A DNA stretch of 64,000 nucleotides from Sphingomonas swuensis (GCF_039538045.1 NZ_BAABBQ010000001.1:2378001-2442000), one strand, 5' to 3'. Positions 53,041-62,927 are shown, numbered from the stretch's first letter. The notes: generated by a model from the letters alone, not told the origin. Translations and numbers: made by a program.

Positions 53041-53754
53041 ATGCTGCACAGGATCGCGTTGGCCGTCGTCATGGGATGTGCCGCAACCATGGCCTCCGCC
53101 CAGGGCTCGCCGGCCCGCCAGGCGCAGCCCGACACCTTCGACAACCGCATCCGCGAGCGCGACTTCTTCGAGCACAGCCTGCAGGCCGATCGCGGCTTCA
53201 GCGCCCGCTCCTACGCAACCGCGCTGACCTTCGCCGGCTGCGCCAACGGGCTCCAGCCGGCCGCGGTCGCCGCGGTCCTCCAGACTCCGGCCGCCTCGCG
53301 CGAGGAAGAGGCCGCGGTCCAGCGGCTCGTCTCGCAGGTCCGGGCCTGCGGCCGCCGCGAAGGCGTCCACCCGGCGCTGCTCCGCGGCGCGCTCGCCGAA
53401 GTCTCGTGGAAGGCCACCGCGCCCGCCGCCTCAGCCGCCCCGGCCGAAATCTCGATCGACGACGTCGAGAGCTTCATCAAGCGCGGTCCGGCGGGCGAAG
53501 CACGGATCAAGGTCAACAACCTGCCGATCGCCTCGGTCGCCCGCTGCCAGGTGCTCGCCCTTCCCGCCGCCGCCCGCGAGGTGCTCGCCACCCCCGCTGG
53601 ATCGCCGCAGGAGCAGGCGGCCGCGGCCAGGCTGTACGGCGGCTCGCGCCTGTGCGGCGGTGTCGAAGGGCTCGGGAAGACCCCGGTCGTCGCCATCCGC
53701 GCCGCCCTGGCCGACGCCTTCTACCAGCAGTCGAAGGCGACCGGCCGGCCCTGA
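53041..53754 (+). CDS. exported protein of unknown function
   Basis: 237 residues from the ATG at 53041 behind GGGAGG. Signal peptide 1-20. Two related halves each hold a Cys pair and a hydrophobic helix: AGCANGLQPAAVAAVLQTPAAS... and ARCQVLALPAAAREVLATPAGS..., an internal repeat of about 110 residues. No family recognised. Not overlapping its neighbours. Confidence 0.7.
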   Translation: MLHRIALAVVMGCAATMASAQGSPARQAQPDTFDNRIRERDFFEHSLQADRGFSARSYATALTFAGCANGLQPAAVAAVLQTPAASREEEAAVQRLVSQVRACGRREGVHPALLRGALAEVSWKATAPAASAAPAEISIDDVESFIKRGPAGEARIKVNNLPIASVARCQVLALPAAAREVLATPAGSPQEQAAAARLYGGSRLCGGVEGLGKTPVVAIRAALADAFYQQSKATGRP

Positions 53755-53804
53755 GCGCGCCGTTAGGGCTTGTCTCGGCCGGCGCTGCGGAGGAAGGCCG
53801 CGGC

Positions 53805-54065
53805 ATGGACTTCGACGATCTTCTCCAGCGCTACTTTGCGACCACCGATCTCGCGAGCGTCTCGCCTGCCATGCTCGAAGCCGGGACCGACCGCCTCAAG
53901 GTCGATCTCGGGCTTGAGAAGGACCGCGCGCGTCGCTTCGCGCTCTGGTCGTTGCTGTTCATGCTCGGGGAAGCGCCAGACCTCGACGTCGCTTTCCCCG
54001 ACCCGTCGGATCAGGACGCCGCGCGCAACCTGATGGACCTGCTCGCCGCCTCGGGTGGGGAATAG
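53805..54065 (+). CDS. small helical protein of unknown function
   Basis: 86 residues, preceded by GGAGGAAGG. No signal peptide; mostly helical, acidic, with LWSLLFMLGEAPDLDVAFPD. Unrecognised. It lies 50 bases after the exported-protein stop and converges on the zinc-ribbon microprotein gene. Confidence 0.6.
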   Translation: MDFDDLLQRYFATTDLASVSPAMLEAGTDRLKVDLGLEKDRARRFALWSLLFMLGEAPDLDVAFPDPSDQDAARNLMDLLAASGGE

Positions 54066-54068
54066 GCC

Positions 54069-54245
54069 TCAAGGCGCCGGCCGGGGGATCCTCTTGCCCT
54101 TGCGCCTACTGGTGAGGTGGACCGCCCCGCAACGGCCGCAGCGATAGGTCCGAAGGTCGAGGCCGAACGACTCCGCCGCCGCCCGGGCCGTTGCCTCGTC
54201 CGGGTAGCCCGCCTTGCGACGACAGATGCTCAGGCGCGTCCGCAT
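54069..54245 (-). CDS. 58-residue zinc-ribbon microprotein
   Basis: Short frame starting at the ATG 54245, 58 residues. CRRKAGYPDEATARAAAESFG, then YRCGRCGAVHLTSRRKGKR: a Cys near position 8 and CxxC near 40-43 followed by His suggest a small zinc ribbon, and the basic tail may bind RNA or DNA. Similar small 'YxCxxCxxxHLTS' proteins occur in sphingomonads and actinobacteria. It converges on the plus-strand small gene, with stops only four bases apart. The 25-base motif copy B lies 11 bases upstream. Confidence 0.6.
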   Translation of the reverse strand: MRTRLSICRRKAGYPDEATARAAAESFGLDLRTYRCGRCGAVHLTSRRKGKRIPRPAP

Positions 54246-54255
54246 CAGCGCCCGA

Positions 54256-54280
54256 CCTTGAGCAATAGGATTTCACCTGC
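54256..54280 (-). repeat. 25-base motif, copy B (upstream of the zinc-ribbon gene)
   Basis: Minus strand reads GCAGGTGAAATCCTATTG then CTCAAGG, matching copy A at 11031-11055 in 23 of 25 bases. It lies 11 bases before the start codon, so it could be part of the 5' leader or a promoter just upstream. Confidence 0.55.
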
Positions 54281-54395
54281 CAGAAACGAACCCATGCGGT
54301 TCGACATCCCATGTCGCGTGAACATCGTCGCCGAAGTTACCCCGGCGATCGAAAACCGCTCACCTGGGTAACAAGGGTAACTTTGCCAGCCCTCG

Positions 54396-55049
54396 TCACT
54401 CGGCGTCGGGCCGTCCCTTGAAGCCTTGGGCCACCACATACCATTCGGACGAATCCTTGCGACTGGCCGGCGGCTTGGCATGCTTCACCGTTGCGAAGTG
54501 CCGTTTCAGCTCGGCGAGCAACTGGTTGTCGGTCCCCCCGGCCAGCACCTTGGCGATATAGGCGCCGCCCGGCTTCAAAACGTCCTTGGCGAATTCGAGC
54601 CCGAGCTCGACCAGCCCCATGGTCCTGAGGTGGTCGGTCTGGGGATGGCCGACGGTGTTCGCCGCCATGTCGGACAGCACCAGGTCCGCCTCGCCGCCGA
54701 GCGCTTCCTTGAGCCGCGCGTCGGCATCCTCGTCGGTGAAGTCCATGTGGAGGATGGTGACCCCGTCCATCGGGTCGACCGGGAGGAAGTCGATTCCGAC
54801 CACTGCTGCCCCCGGCACCTTCTTGCGCACCACCTGGCTCCAGCCGCCCGGCGCGATGCCGAGATCGACCACCGCCTTGGCGCCCTTGAGGAAGCGGAAC
54901 TTCTCGTCGAGCTCGATCAGCTTGTAGGCCGCGCGGCTGCGATAGCCCTCGGCCTTGGCGCGCTTGACGTAGGGATCGTTGAGCTGCCGCTGCAGCCACT
55001 TGGTCGACCCGACCTTGCGCCCCTTGGCGGTTCGGACGCGCGTGTTCAC
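54396..55049 (-). CDS. rlmE: 23S rRNA 2'-O-methyltransferase RlmE
   Basis: 217 residues from a GTG. SAM site VVDLGIAPGGWSQVVRKKV, LPVDPMDGV, DLVLSDMAANTVGH and the KVLAGG catalytic Lys mark the FtsJ/RrmJ family with its K-D-K-E tetrad (first Lys in RSRAAYKLIELDEKF). Methylates U2552. GTG overlaps the ppx stop (GTGA), so it is co-translated. Confidence 0.95.
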   Translation of the reverse strand: MNTRVRTAKGRKVGSTKWLQRQLNDPYVKRAKAEGYRSRAAYKLIELDEKFRFLKGAKAVVDLGIAPGGWSQVVRKKVPGAAVVGIDFLPVDPMDGVTILHMDFTDEDADARLKEALGGEADLVLSDMAANTVGHPQTDHLRTMGLVELGLEFAKDVLKPGGAYIAKVLAGGTDNQLLAELKRHFATVKHAKPPASRKDSSEWYVVAQGFKGRPDAE

Positions 55050-56098
55050 AGCGGGTGCCCGTCGCGCGCCATCAGGCTGCGCAGGATGCCTTCGCGGATC
55101 CCGCGGTCGGCGATGCCGAGCTGGTCGGCGGGCCAGATGTCGAGGATTGCCTCGAGGATCGCGCAGCCGGCGACGACCAGGTCGGCGCGCTCGGAGCCGA
55201 TGCATGGCAGGCCCGAGCGCTGTTCGAAGTCCATCTCAGCAATCATGGTCGAGATGTCGCGCATGGCTGCGATCGGCACGTGCAACCCATCGACTGCGCG
55301 CCGGTCGTAGCTCGGCAGCGCGAGGTGGACCGAGGCCAGCGTCGTCACCGTGCCCGAGGTTCCGAGCAGCCGGATATTTTCCTTATCCTCGGGCAGCAGC
55401 TCGGAGAAGCGCGCGAAGGCGTGGCGGGCGCGCTCGCGCATCCGGCTATAGGCACTGACCCGGTCGGCGCCTTCGATCGCCTCCCGGCCCTCGCTTTCGG
55501 TCAGGCTGACCACGCCCCAAGGCGCGCTCCACCAGGCCTTGATCCGCGGCGGGGCGTCCTCGCCCTCGCCCGGCTCGACCAGCACCAGCTCGGTCGATCC
55601 CCCGCCAATGTCGAAGATCAGCGCCGGGCCGTCGCCGGGCTCGAGCAGCTTGTGGCAGCCGAGCACCGCAAGCCGCGCTTCCTCCTGCGGCGGAATGATC
55701 TCGAGCACGATCCCGGTCTCGCGGCGGACCCGCTCGGCGAAGTGGCGGCCGTTGGCGGCGCGGCGGCAGGCCTCGGTGGCGACCGAGCGGGCGAGTCCCA
55801 CCCGGCGGCGGCGGAGCTTTTCGGCGCAGATGCCCAGCGCCTCGACCGCGCGGTCCATCGCGCCGTCGGTCAGCCGCCCGCTCGAGGCGAGCCCTTCGCC
55901 CAGCCGGACGATCCGGCTGAAGGCGTCGACCACGGTGAAGCCCTCGCCCGTCGGGCGGGCGATCAGCAGGCGGCAATTGTTGGTGCCGAGGTCGATCGCC
56001 GCATAGGTCTGCGACGGCGGCACGGCCGTCCGGTCTCGGCTGCTCGGCCGGCCCGGTCTTGCCGGGCTCGCCGGCGACGGCGCGGGGTGAGTCGCCAT
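55046..56098 (-). CDS. ppx: exopolyphosphatase / guanosine pentaphosphatase
   Basis: 350 residues from the ATG at 56098. Actin-like ATPase motifs: AAIDLGTNNCRLLIARP (phosphate 1), FDIGGGSTELVLVE (phosphate 2) and LLGTSGTVTTLASV. Releases phosphate from polyphosphate or pppGpp. The C-terminal HD extension of longer Ppx is absent; 350 residues suits the short alphaproteobacterial form. Upstream of rlmE. Confidence 0.92.
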   Translation of the reverse strand: MATHPAPSPASPARPGRPSSRDRTAVPPSQTYAAIDLGTNNCRLLIARPTGEGFTVVDAFSRIVRLGEGLASSGRLTDGAMDRAVEALGICAEKLRRRRVGLARSVATEACRRAANGRHFAERVRRETGIVLEIIPPQEEARLAVLGCHKLLEPGDGPALIFDIGGGSTELVLVEPGEGEDAPPRIKAWWSAPWGVVSLTESEGREAIEGADRVSAYSRMRERARHAFARFSELLPEDKENIRLLGTSGTVTTLASVHLALPSYDRRAVDGLHVPIAAMRDISTMIAEMDFEQRSGLPCIGSERADLVVAGCAILEAILDIWPADQLGIADRGIREGILRSLMARDGHPL

Positions 56099-56273
56099 CC
56101 TCTTGTCTCGTCCATTCTCTGCACCGGCGGCGGAACATGCCGCCGGCTGACTTGCCGACAGGCTTAAGCCAGATCGATCAACCGGCGCAAGGGACGGCAC
56201 TTTTCATTGACAGCGCCCGGCCCGCCCCCTAGCTGGCCTCCCAGCGCAGCCCTCGGGCCGCGCCTCAGGCTCT

Positions 56274-56347
56274 TGCCCGATCGTCTAATGGTAAGACTAC
56301 GGACTCTGACTCCGTCAATCGTGGTTCGAATCCACGTCGGGCATCCA
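56274..56347 (+). tRNA. tRNA-Gln (CUG anticodon)
   Basis: 74 bases including an encoded CCA. Acceptor TGCCCGA (56274-56280) pairs with TCGGGCA (56337-56343). The anticodon stem ACGGA/TCCGT encloses loop CTCTGAC, giving anticodon CTG, which reads CAG. T arm GTGGTTCGAATCCAC is standard. It precedes a minus-strand gene and points toward it. Confidence 0.95.
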
Positions 56348-56359
56348 CCTCCACCCTGA

Positions 56360-57952
56360 TCAGCGAACCATCGCCACCGGCTTGCCGGCCTTGCGCCTGG
56401 CCTTGGCCAGTTCCTCGTCCTCGCGCTTGCGGTCCTCGGCGATGAGCTGGGTGGCCGAGCCGAGATTGTTGCCTTCCAGCGCGTCGAGGATCGCATTCAG
56501 ACGCTCGACGTCCTTGCCCCCGTGCGGCGCATAGGCGAGCGGCGCGAGCGTGTCGGCCGCCTCCTTCGCCTTGCCCTGTCGGACGTAGTCGCGGACCATT
56601 GCCCAGCGCAGCCGCCGGTCGGCCGGTGACAGTTCGAGCGCGTAGGCGAGACCTTCGCTGGCATCCTTGGTCGGTGTCTGCCCGGCTTCCTCGAAGGTGC
56701 GGTGATAGTGGATCAGTGGACGCGGGTCCTCGGGATCGGCGCGGTTGGCCTTGAGGAACAGCGCCCGCGCGGCGGGCCAGTCGGCGGCCTGCTTGCCGGT
56801 GACGTGCCGCTCGACGATGGTCCGTCCCTTGACGAGCAGCGCGGGAATCGAGTTCGGCTGCAGCGCCAGCGCCTGGTCCGCCGCGGCGATCGCCGCATCG
56901 TAGCGTTCGTCGTCGAGCTCCGCCTCGGCCAGCGCGACCCGCACCGCGACATCGCCGGGATAGCGCGCGGCGATGGTCCGAGCCGCCGTCGCCACTCCGC
57001 CGGTGCGCTCGAGCGAGACTCCGCTGCGGCTCATCATCGAGACGCCCATCATTGCCGATTCGCCCGCCGACAGCGGCTCGATCACCGGCGCAGCGACCGT
57101 CAGCTTGCTCGCCGGGACGGTGACGTAGGGGAAGCGGGTCTGGCGGACATATTGGTCGAGCTCGGAATGGAGCCGCTTCAGGTCGCCGAAGGCATCACGC
57201 GCGGCGGTCATCGCCGGCTTGCCCGCACGAAGGCCCGCGACATAGGTGTCGAGCTGACCCTTCCGGGCGGCATTGAAGGTCAGATAGTGGACCAGCAGCC
57301 AGCCGCGGCCGTACAATTCCACCCCGTAATAGTTGCGCAGCTGCTTCCAGCTTCCGCCGACCATGATGTCGGTCGGAAGCGGCGCATAGAGCTTGGTCAG
57401 GAGGATCTCGGCGCGATGCGCGGCCGGCGCCCCGAGACCGACCGAGCCGTCGGCCTCGAACTTGGCGGTCGAGAAGAACTCCGCGAAGCCCTCGCTCAGC
57501 CACATCGGCATGACCGTCACCATGTTCTCGTACATCAGGTGATGGGCATATTCGTGGAAGAAGACGTTGTCGGCGGTGAGGTCGAGCCGCGTGTCCGGAT
57601 CGGTGTCGAGCGGAACGAAGGCGACGTTGGAGCCGGCCTGGTGCACGTAGAAACCGCCGACCCCCGAGCCGCCGTAGATGCTCGCGATCTCGGGCAGGTT
57701 GCGGACGGCGAACAGCTGCAGCTTGTTGGCGCGGATCGGTTCGGGATCGCCAACGCCGCGGGCGAAGCGCACCGCCTGGTCGAACTTTTCGAGCCGGGTG
57801 GCATAGGCCTGGAGTTCGGCCGGGCTCTGGTCGGAATAGATGACGAAGTGGCGGGTCGTCGCCTTGCTCCATCCCGCCATCGCCGCGCTGGACGTCATCG
57901 CCAGCCCGGCAGCCGCGGCCGCCAGCATCCACCTGCCAATCATACGCTTCAC
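56360..57952 (-). CDS. exported putative metallopeptidase with TPR-like helices
   Basis: 530 residues with a signal peptide (1-25). An early DUF1570-like/peptidase-MA region has HEYAHHLMYENMVTVMPMWLSEGFAEFFS, an HExxH zinc motif with a Glu-Gly-(Phe)-Ala-Glu-Phe helix that could give the third ligand. The C-terminal half carries tetratricopeptide-like repeats (RVALAEAELDDERYDAAIAAADQALAL). Role unknown; envelope location likely. Confidence 0.8.
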   Translation of the reverse strand: MKRMIGRWMLAAAAAGLAMTSSAAMAGWSKATTRHFVIYSDQSPAELQAYATRLEKFDQAVRFARGVGDPEPIRANKLQLFAVRNLPEIASIYGGSGVGGFYVHQAGSNVAFVPLDTDPDTRLDLTADNVFFHEYAHHLMYENMVTVMPMWLSEGFAEFFSTAKFEADGSVGLGAPAAHRAEILLTKLYAPLPTDIMVGGSWKQLRNYYGVELYGRGWLLVHYLTFNAARKGQLDTYVAGLRAGKPAMTAARDAFGDLKRLHSELDQYVRQTRFPYVTVPASKLTVAAPVIEPLSAGESAMMGVSMMSRSGVSLERTGGVATAARTIAARYPGDVAVRVALAEAELDDERYDAAIAAADQALALQPNSIPALLVKGRTIVERHVTGKQAADWPAARALFLKANRADPEDPRPLIHYHRTFEEAGQTPTKDASEGLAYALELSPADRRLRWAMVRDYVRQGKAKEAADTLAPLAYAPHGGKDVERLNAILDALEGNNLGSATQLIAEDRKREDEELAKARRKAGKPVAMVR

Positions 57953-58004
57953 TCCCCCTTGGATTAGGGGAAGTTTAGCAAGGCTTTAGCGACTGTGAAG
58001 AGGA

Positions 58005-59288
58005 TCAATTCGCGAGTGCGACCTTGGTCTCGTCTCGCCCGCCATCAAGACCATAGATATCCGGCGCGTAAGCAAGGCTTCCGTCACTGCCCGCCCGCAC
58101 CGTCAGATAGGTGAGGTAGACGGGCACACCCTGAGGAAGGGCGACCTGATATTCCGGACGATCGCTGCTGGGCTTGGGTTCGCGGCCGAGCAGCCACTGG
58201 CCGAGCCGGGCGGCATCCTCGAGCCGGACGCAGCCCGAGCTGTAGGCGCGCTCGGCCTCGGCGAAATATTCGCGCTGCGGGGTGTCGTGGAGATAGATGC
58301 CCATGTCGTTCGGGAATTCGAACTTCATCGCGCCCATCATGTTGCCGCTGCCCGGCTTCTGCCGGACCCGCGCCTCGACGGTCCCTGCGGCGACCGCCTT
58401 CCAGTCGATGGTAGCCGGATCGACCACCTGAGCGCCGGCGTCCCAGCCCGAAAGCGCCTCGTAGCCGCGCGACTTGAACCAGCTGACGCCGTTGCGGACG
58501 ACGTTCGGAGCGATGTTCTTGGCGGCGAGGTCGACGGGCACGTTCCAGTAGGGATTGAAGGTCACCTGGCGGAGCGTACCGGCCATCAGCGGAGTCTTCA
58601 TCGTCGGCTTGCCGACGACCACCTTCATCTGGTCGACCACCCGGCCGCCGTCCATCATCATCAGCTGCTGGCTGGCGATGTCGACCAGCACGAAGCGGCC
58701 GCTCGCCGGAAGCACCTTGGCCCGGTCGAGGCTCGAACGCAGCGCCTGGCTCGGCTGGCCGAGGAAGCGCATGTCGCCCTCGGCGGCGGTCTTGAGCGCG
58801 GCGTAGAAGGGGTTGATCGCCGCGGTGGTGCGGACATGGGCCGCGAGGTCGGGCGCCGCTGCAGCCGCTTCGAGCACCTGCGCCGGGGTCGGAACCTTGG
58901 GGCTGAGCGCCGGGTCGGCATAGATCATCCCGTTGCGGCCGGGCCAGCGGAGCGCCTGCGCGTAGAGCACGAAGCCGTTGCTCATCAGCTTCTCGGCCTC
59001 GCGTTCGGCACCGGGAACGCCCCGCTCGGCGTCGGCCAGCACACGCTCGATGCGGCCGGCCAGCTCGGGGCCGTCGGAGTAGCCATCGACCGGCGCCTGG
59101 CGCAGCGAATCGAGCAGTGCCCGGACCGCTTCGGGCGAACGCAGCCAGAGCGGCTGCGCCCGGCCCTCGTAGAAACGGGCAACGGCACTTGCGGGGGCCA
59201 TCTGGTCGGCGGCACTGACCGCCGCCGTCGCAGGCATAGCAAGGCCCAGTGTCGCCGCAGCAGCGGCGCCAATCAACAGGCGTTTCAT
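58005..59288 (-). CDS. L,D-transpeptidase (YcbB/LdtD-like)
   Basis: 427 residues with a signal peptide (1-22). A helical scaffolding region, then the YkuD domain with YWNVPVDLAAKNIAPNV and the catalytic Cys in AYSSGCVRLEDAA (S-x-G-C-x-R). It makes 3-3 peptidoglycan cross-links or attaches lipoprotein. A candidate CtrA box lies 37-51 bases upstream, and CtrA is encoded in this window. Confidence 0.92.
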   Translation of the reverse strand: MKRLLIGAAAAATLGLAMPATAAVSAADQMAPASAVARFYEGRAQPLWLRSPEAVRALLDSLRQAPVDGYSDGPELAGRIERVLADAERGVPGAEREAEKLMSNGFVLYAQALRWPGRNGMIYADPALSPKVPTPAQVLEAAAAAPDLAAHVRTTAAINPFYAALKTAAEGDMRFLGQPSQALRSSLDRAKVLPASGRFVLVDIASQQLMMMDGGRVVDQMKVVVGKPTMKTPLMAGTLRQVTFNPYWNVPVDLAAKNIAPNVVRNGVSWFKSRGYEALSGWDAGAQVVDPATIDWKAVAAGTVEARVRQKPGSGNMMGAMKFEFPNDMGIYLHDTPQREYFAEAERAYSSGCVRLEDAARLGQWLLGREPKPSSDRPEYQVALPQGVPVYLTYLTVRAGSDGSLAYAPDIYGLDGGRDETKVALAN

Positions 59289-59324
59289 CCGGCAATACTT
59301 TCTGAAAATCAGTCTCTTGCCGGT

Positions 59325-59339
59325 TTAACGATTGACTAA
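59325..59339 (-). promoter_or_regulatory. candidate CtrA box upstream of the L,D-transpeptidase
   Basis: Plus strand TTAA-N7-CTAA (minus strand TTAG-N7-TTAA), seven of eight matches. Placed 37-51 bases before the ATG. The 61-base spacer is one of the few AT-rich patches here. Not tested. Confidence 0.4.
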
Positions 59340-59349
59340 CTCAGTAGTT

Positions 59350-59859
59350 TCAAAGGGTGTTTCCACCGATCCAGCGCTCGAGCCGCGCCTTGAAGCCGCG
59401 CCGTTCGGGAAGGAAGGCGGGCTCGGGTGTCGGCTCCGCTTCCTCGCTCTCGGCATCGAACAGCTGGAGGTTGCGCGGAAGCCGCGGCCGGAGGGTCTCG
59501 CGACCGCGCATCACGTCCTCGGCAAGCGCCAGCGCACGATGCACCTCGTTGCCGGTGAACGGCTTGAGCAGAAGTCCGAGAGCAAGGTCCGGCATCGCGA
59601 AGCCGGGGGCGCGTCCGGTCACGAACAGGCAGGGCACCCCGACATCGTTCAGCCGGACGGCAACCGAGAAGCCGGTCGAGCCGCGGGCGAGATGGAGGTC
59701 GACCAGAGCGAGGTCGGGTTCCTCGCGCTCGAGGATCTCGAGCGCGCTGCCGAGGTCCTCGGCGATCCCGATCACCCGGTAGCGCGGGTTGTCCTCGACC
59801 AGGTAACGAAGCGTTTCCGCCAGTGGCCGCTCGTCCTCGACAATCAGGATTTTCAGCAC
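59350..59859 (-). CDS. stand-alone response regulator with C-terminal tail
   Basis: 169 residues from a GTG behind GGGAGGG; an ATG 7 codons upstream is possible. CheY-like receiver with Glu-Asp pair (IVEDERPLAETL), phosphoacceptor Asp in PDLALVDLHLARG and Lys in LLLKPF. After residue 115 comes an unstructured tail ending KARLERWIGGNTL. No DNA-binding domain. Unknown partner kinase. Confidence 0.85.
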   Translation of the reverse strand: MLKILIVEDERPLAETLRYLVEDNPRYRVIGIAEDLGSALEILEREEPDLALVDLHLARGSTGFSVAVRLNDVGVPCLFVTGRAPGFAMPDLALGLLLKPFTGNEVHRALALAEDVMRGRETLRPRLPRNLQLFDAESEEAEPTPEPAFLPERRGFKARLERWIGGNTL

Positions 59860-60001
59860 CTTGCACCCTCCCGGCGGCACAGCCGCCCTGTGGATAAGGT
59901 TGCAGGGGAAGACCGTCGTGCGAATCCCGGGTTCAGCGGATTATCGCCGAACCGGGCTCTTACGGAGACGAAACGTCATGACGTCAGCGCCGGAGCGCCG
60001 T

Positions 60002-60772
60002 TCAGGCCGCCCGGTAGAAGATGTGGGCGCCGATCTTCTCGACCTTGGCGAGCCGCCGACCCCAGCTCGGAGCGACATAATCGGCATGGTACCACAGGAC
60101 GTCGGAGGGTAGCGCGTCGGCGAAGTGGCCGGCGGCGATGCGGGTGATCGCCTGCGCATAGGCCCAGGCCGCGCTCTCGCGCTTGACGGCGGGCATGTGG
60201 CCCGAGCGCGGGTTGACGAAGCTGAACTGCCAGGGCTGCTTGACCACCTCGCACCAGCTCGCCGGATAGCGACCCGAAGCAGCGCGGTTCATGATGACCT
60301 CGGCCACCGCCAGCTGCCCGTCGAGCGGCTCGCCGCGGGCTTCATGGTAGACGGCGATGGCGACGCACTCTTCCTGCTCGGTCAGCGCGGCACCGGTCTG
60401 CTTGGCCCAGACCATCGGCCACAGGCCGGCATGGGTCACGGCCGGGCGGACCTCGGCGACACCGGCCGGCGGGTTGATCCCGGCAGTGGTCGGACGCGGC
60501 GTGGTCGAGAGCACCGCGGCGCGGCCGATGGGGCTCGGGGTGATCGATGCGGCGGTCGCGATCGTCGCGGTCGCCGGTGCGGGAACGAGGACGGTCGCGG
60601 CAGGGCGGACCGGGGCCAGCACCTTGCCGGCGGTGGCGGCGGGAGCAATCGTGCTCACCGGAATGGCGGAAATGGTCGCAAGCTGGGCCGAGGCCGGGCT
60701 CGCGACCCCCGCGAGCGTAAGACAAAAGGCAGCAATCGCGGGCGCACGGCCCAGCGCAAATCGCTTGGTCAA
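60002..60772 (-). CDS. SleB-type cell wall hydrolase
   Basis: 256 residues. Signal peptide (about 1-28), Ala/Pro/Thr-rich linker, then Hydrolase_2 domain at 120-256 with ECVAIAVYHEARGEPLDGQLAVAEVIMNRAAS, catalytic Glu region, and KQPWQFSFVN. Lytic transglycosylase or amidase-like activity on peptidoglycan. Located near the L,D-transpeptidase. Confidence 0.88.
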   Translation of the reverse strand: MTKRFALGRAPAIAAFCLTLAGVASPASAQLATISAIPVSTIAPAATAGKVLAPVRPAATVLVPAPATATIATAASITPSPIGRAAVLSTTPRPTTAGINPPAGVAEVRPAVTHAGLWPMVWAKQTGAALTEQEECVAIAVYHEARGEPLDGQLAVAEVIMNRAASGRYPASWCEVVKQPWQFSFVNPRSGHMPAVKRESAAWAYAQAITRIAAGHFADALPSDVLWYHADYVAPSWGRRLAKVEKIGAHIFYRAA

Positions 60773-61109
60773 ATTCTTCTCTATCCTGTGCGGGCGAAAA
60801 TGACGGCGGCTTCACATGGCTCACTTGGAGCGTTGCGCCGTCTGTCCTCGTCCGTCTTGCCCTGGAACCGCTACGCCGGCTCCGTCGCTCTTAAACTGCT
60901 GATGATGCAGATACTGGCGGTTGGCAGGATTGAAACCCACCCGGGGGTGAACGGAGCGAGTCCTGCGGCCAGCTGCAGGAACAATTCTCGTTGCGGGACA
61001 GAGAGTTGACCAAACGAAAGGCTCCAGCGACGAACCGAAGTGGGTCGCTGGAGCCTTCCGTGGTGACTTGCCTGCGTTCGGCGAATCGGCGCCGGGGCAT
61101 CTGCCCTGG
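60773..61109. other. 337-base intergenic region
   Basis: Between the SleB-type gene (minus) and the typA stop. No gene with family features is seen; short frames are compositionally poor. It contains the promoter area of the hydrolase gene near 60780 and the typA terminator at 61020-61055. The middle part (about 60840-61010) shows nothing I can name. Confidence 0.5.
61020..61055 (-). terminator. terminator hairpin of typA
   Basis: 12-base-pair stem GGCTCCAGCGAC (61020-61031) with 61044-61055 and a 12-base loop. On the minus strand it is followed by TTTCGTTTGG, a T-rich tail, and lies 55 bases past the typA stop. Confidence 0.8.
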
Positions 61110-62927
61110 TTAGGCTGCCTCGGCCTTGCGCGACTGCCGTTTGCGCTCGTGCGGATCGAGGTGACGCTTGCGCAGGCGGATGACCTTCGGGGTCACCTCG
61201 ACCAGCTCGTCGTCCTGAATGTAGGCGATCGCCTGCTCCAGGGTCATCTTGCGCGGCGGAGTGAGGCGGATGCCCTCGTCCTTGCCGCTCGCCCGGAAGT
61301 TGGTCAGCTGCTTGGACTTCAAGGGATTGACCTCGAGATCCTGCGGCTTCGCATTTTCGCCGATGATCATGCCCTCGTAGAGGTCATCGTTGGGCGAGAT
61401 GAACATGATCCCGCGCTCTTCGAGCATGTTGAGGGCGTAGGCCTGCGCCTTGCCCTTCTCCATCGAGATCAGGACGCCGTTCTGGCGGCCGGTGATCTGG
61501 CCCTTGTGCGGGCCATATTTCTCGAACAGCCGGTTCATGATCCCGGTGCCGCGAGTGTCCGACAGGAACTCGCCGTGATAGCCGATCAGCCCGCGCGAGG
61601 GCGCGCTGAAGGTGAGGCGGGTCTTGCCCGCGCCCGAGGGACGCATGTCGGTCATCTCGGCCTTGCGCTGGCTCATCTTCTCGACGACCGTTCCGCTGAA
61701 CTCGTCGTCGACGTCGATCACGACCGTCTCGTACGGCTCCTCGCGACCGCCGGGGCCGTCCTGGAACAGCACGCGCGGACGGCTGATCGACAGCTCGAAG
61801 CCTTCGCGGCGGAGGGTCTCGATGAGGACGCCGAGCTGGAGCTCGCCGCGTCCGGCGACTTCATAGCTGTCATTGTCGTGGGCGACGGTGACGCGGATGG
61901 CGACATTGGTCTCCGCCTCGCGCTCGAGGCGCTCGCGGATGACCCGGCTCTGGACCTTGTCGCCGTCGCGCCCCGCATAGGGGCTGTCGTTGACCGCGAA
62001 GCTCATCGCGAGCGTCGGCGGATCGATCGGGCGCGCCTTGATCGGGGTGGTGACCATCGGGTTGGCGATCGTGTTCGACACGGTCGCGTTCATCAGGCCG
62101 GCGATGGCGATGATGTCGCCCGCCTGCGCCTGCTCCACGGCCACGCGCTCGAGGCCGTGGAAGGCGAAGATCTTGGTCGCGCGGCCTTCCTCGACCTTGT
62201 GGCCGTCGACGTCGAGCGCCCGGATCGGCTGGTTGATGTGGAGCGTGCCCGATTCGACTCGGCCGGTAAGGATTCGGCCGAGGAACGGGTCGCGGTCGAG
62301 CAGAGTGGCGAGCATCTTGAACTCGCCGTGGATCGGGAGGCCAGGCTCGGGGACATGGCTGACGATGGTCTCGAACAGCGGGGTGAGATCGCCGTCACGA
62401 ACCGTGTCCTCGCGGCCGGCATAGCCATTGCGGCCCGAGGCGTAGAGCACCGGGAAGTCGAGCTGCTCGTCGTTGGCGTCGAGGCTGAGGAACAGGTCGA
62501 AGCATTCGTCGAGCACTTCGGCCGGACGGGCGTCGGGACGATCGATCTTGTTGACGACGACGATCGGCTTGAGGCCGAGGCCGAGCGCCTTGCCCGTGAC
62601 GAACTTGGTCTGCGGCATCGGCCCTTCGGCGGCGTCGACCAGCAGGATCACGCCATCGACCATCGAGAGGATCCGCTCGACTTCGGCGCCGAAGTCGGCG
62701 TGGCCCGGGGTGTCGACGATGTTGATGCGGGTGTCGTTCCACTCGACCGAGGTGCACTTGGCGAGAATGGTGATCCCGCGCTCCTTCTCGAGGTCGTTCG
62801 AGTCCATCGCCCGCTCTTCGACGCGCTGGTTGTCGCGGAAGGTGCCGGACTGGCGGAAGAGCTGGTCAACGAGGGTCGTCTTGCCGTGATCGACGTGGGC
62901 GATGATCGCCACGTTGCGGAGGGTCAT
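61110..62927 (-). CDS. typA: translational GTPase TypA/BipA
   Basis: 605 residues. G1 [10 protein letters not shown]2 (ERGITIL), G3 [10 protein letters not shown]4 NKIDR are present; EF-G-like domains III-V follow, with the [19 protein letters not shown] and [21 protein letters not shown] segments. The BipA C-terminal domain ([22 protein letters not shown]) is intact. Assists ribosome assembly in cold and stress. AAGGACATCGCTA precedes the ATG. Confidence 0.97.
   Translation of the reverse strand: MTLRNVAIIAHVDHGKTTLVDQLFRQSGTFRDNQRVEERAMDSNDLEKERGITILAKCTSVEWNDTRINIVDTPGHADFGAEVERILSMVDGVILLVDAAEGPMPQTKFVTGKALGLGLKPIVVVNKIDRPDARPAEVLDECFDLFLSLDANDEQLDFPVLYASGRNGYAGREDTVRDGDLTPLFETIVSHVPEPGLPIHGEFKMLATLLDRDPFLGRILTGRVESGTLHINQPIRALDVDGHKVEEGRATKIFAFHGLERVAVEQAQAGDIIAIAGLMNATVSNTIANPMVTTPIKARPIDPPTLAMSFAVNDSPYAGRDGDKVQSRVIRERLEREAETNVAIRVTVAHDNDSYEVAGRGELQLGVLIETLRREGFELSISRPRVLFQDGPGGREEPYETVVIDVDDEFSGTVVEKMSQRKAEMTDMRPSGAGKTRLTFSAPSRGLIGYHGEFLSDTRGTGIMNRLFEKYGPHKGQITGRQNGVLISMEKGKAQAYALNMLEERGIMFISPNDDLYEGMIIGENAKPQDLEVNPLKSKQLTNFRASGKDEGIRLTPPRKMTLEQAIAYIQDDELVEVTPKVIRLRKRHLDPHERKRQSRKAEAA

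Noticed and set aside
57953..58004. TTTA-N7-TTTA upstream of the exported peptidase-like gene as a CtrA box
   Set aside because: Only six of eight matches; such sites are expected by chance.
60840..61010. Short frames in the gap before typA
   Set aside because: Cysteine- and serine-rich without start signals or plausible composition.
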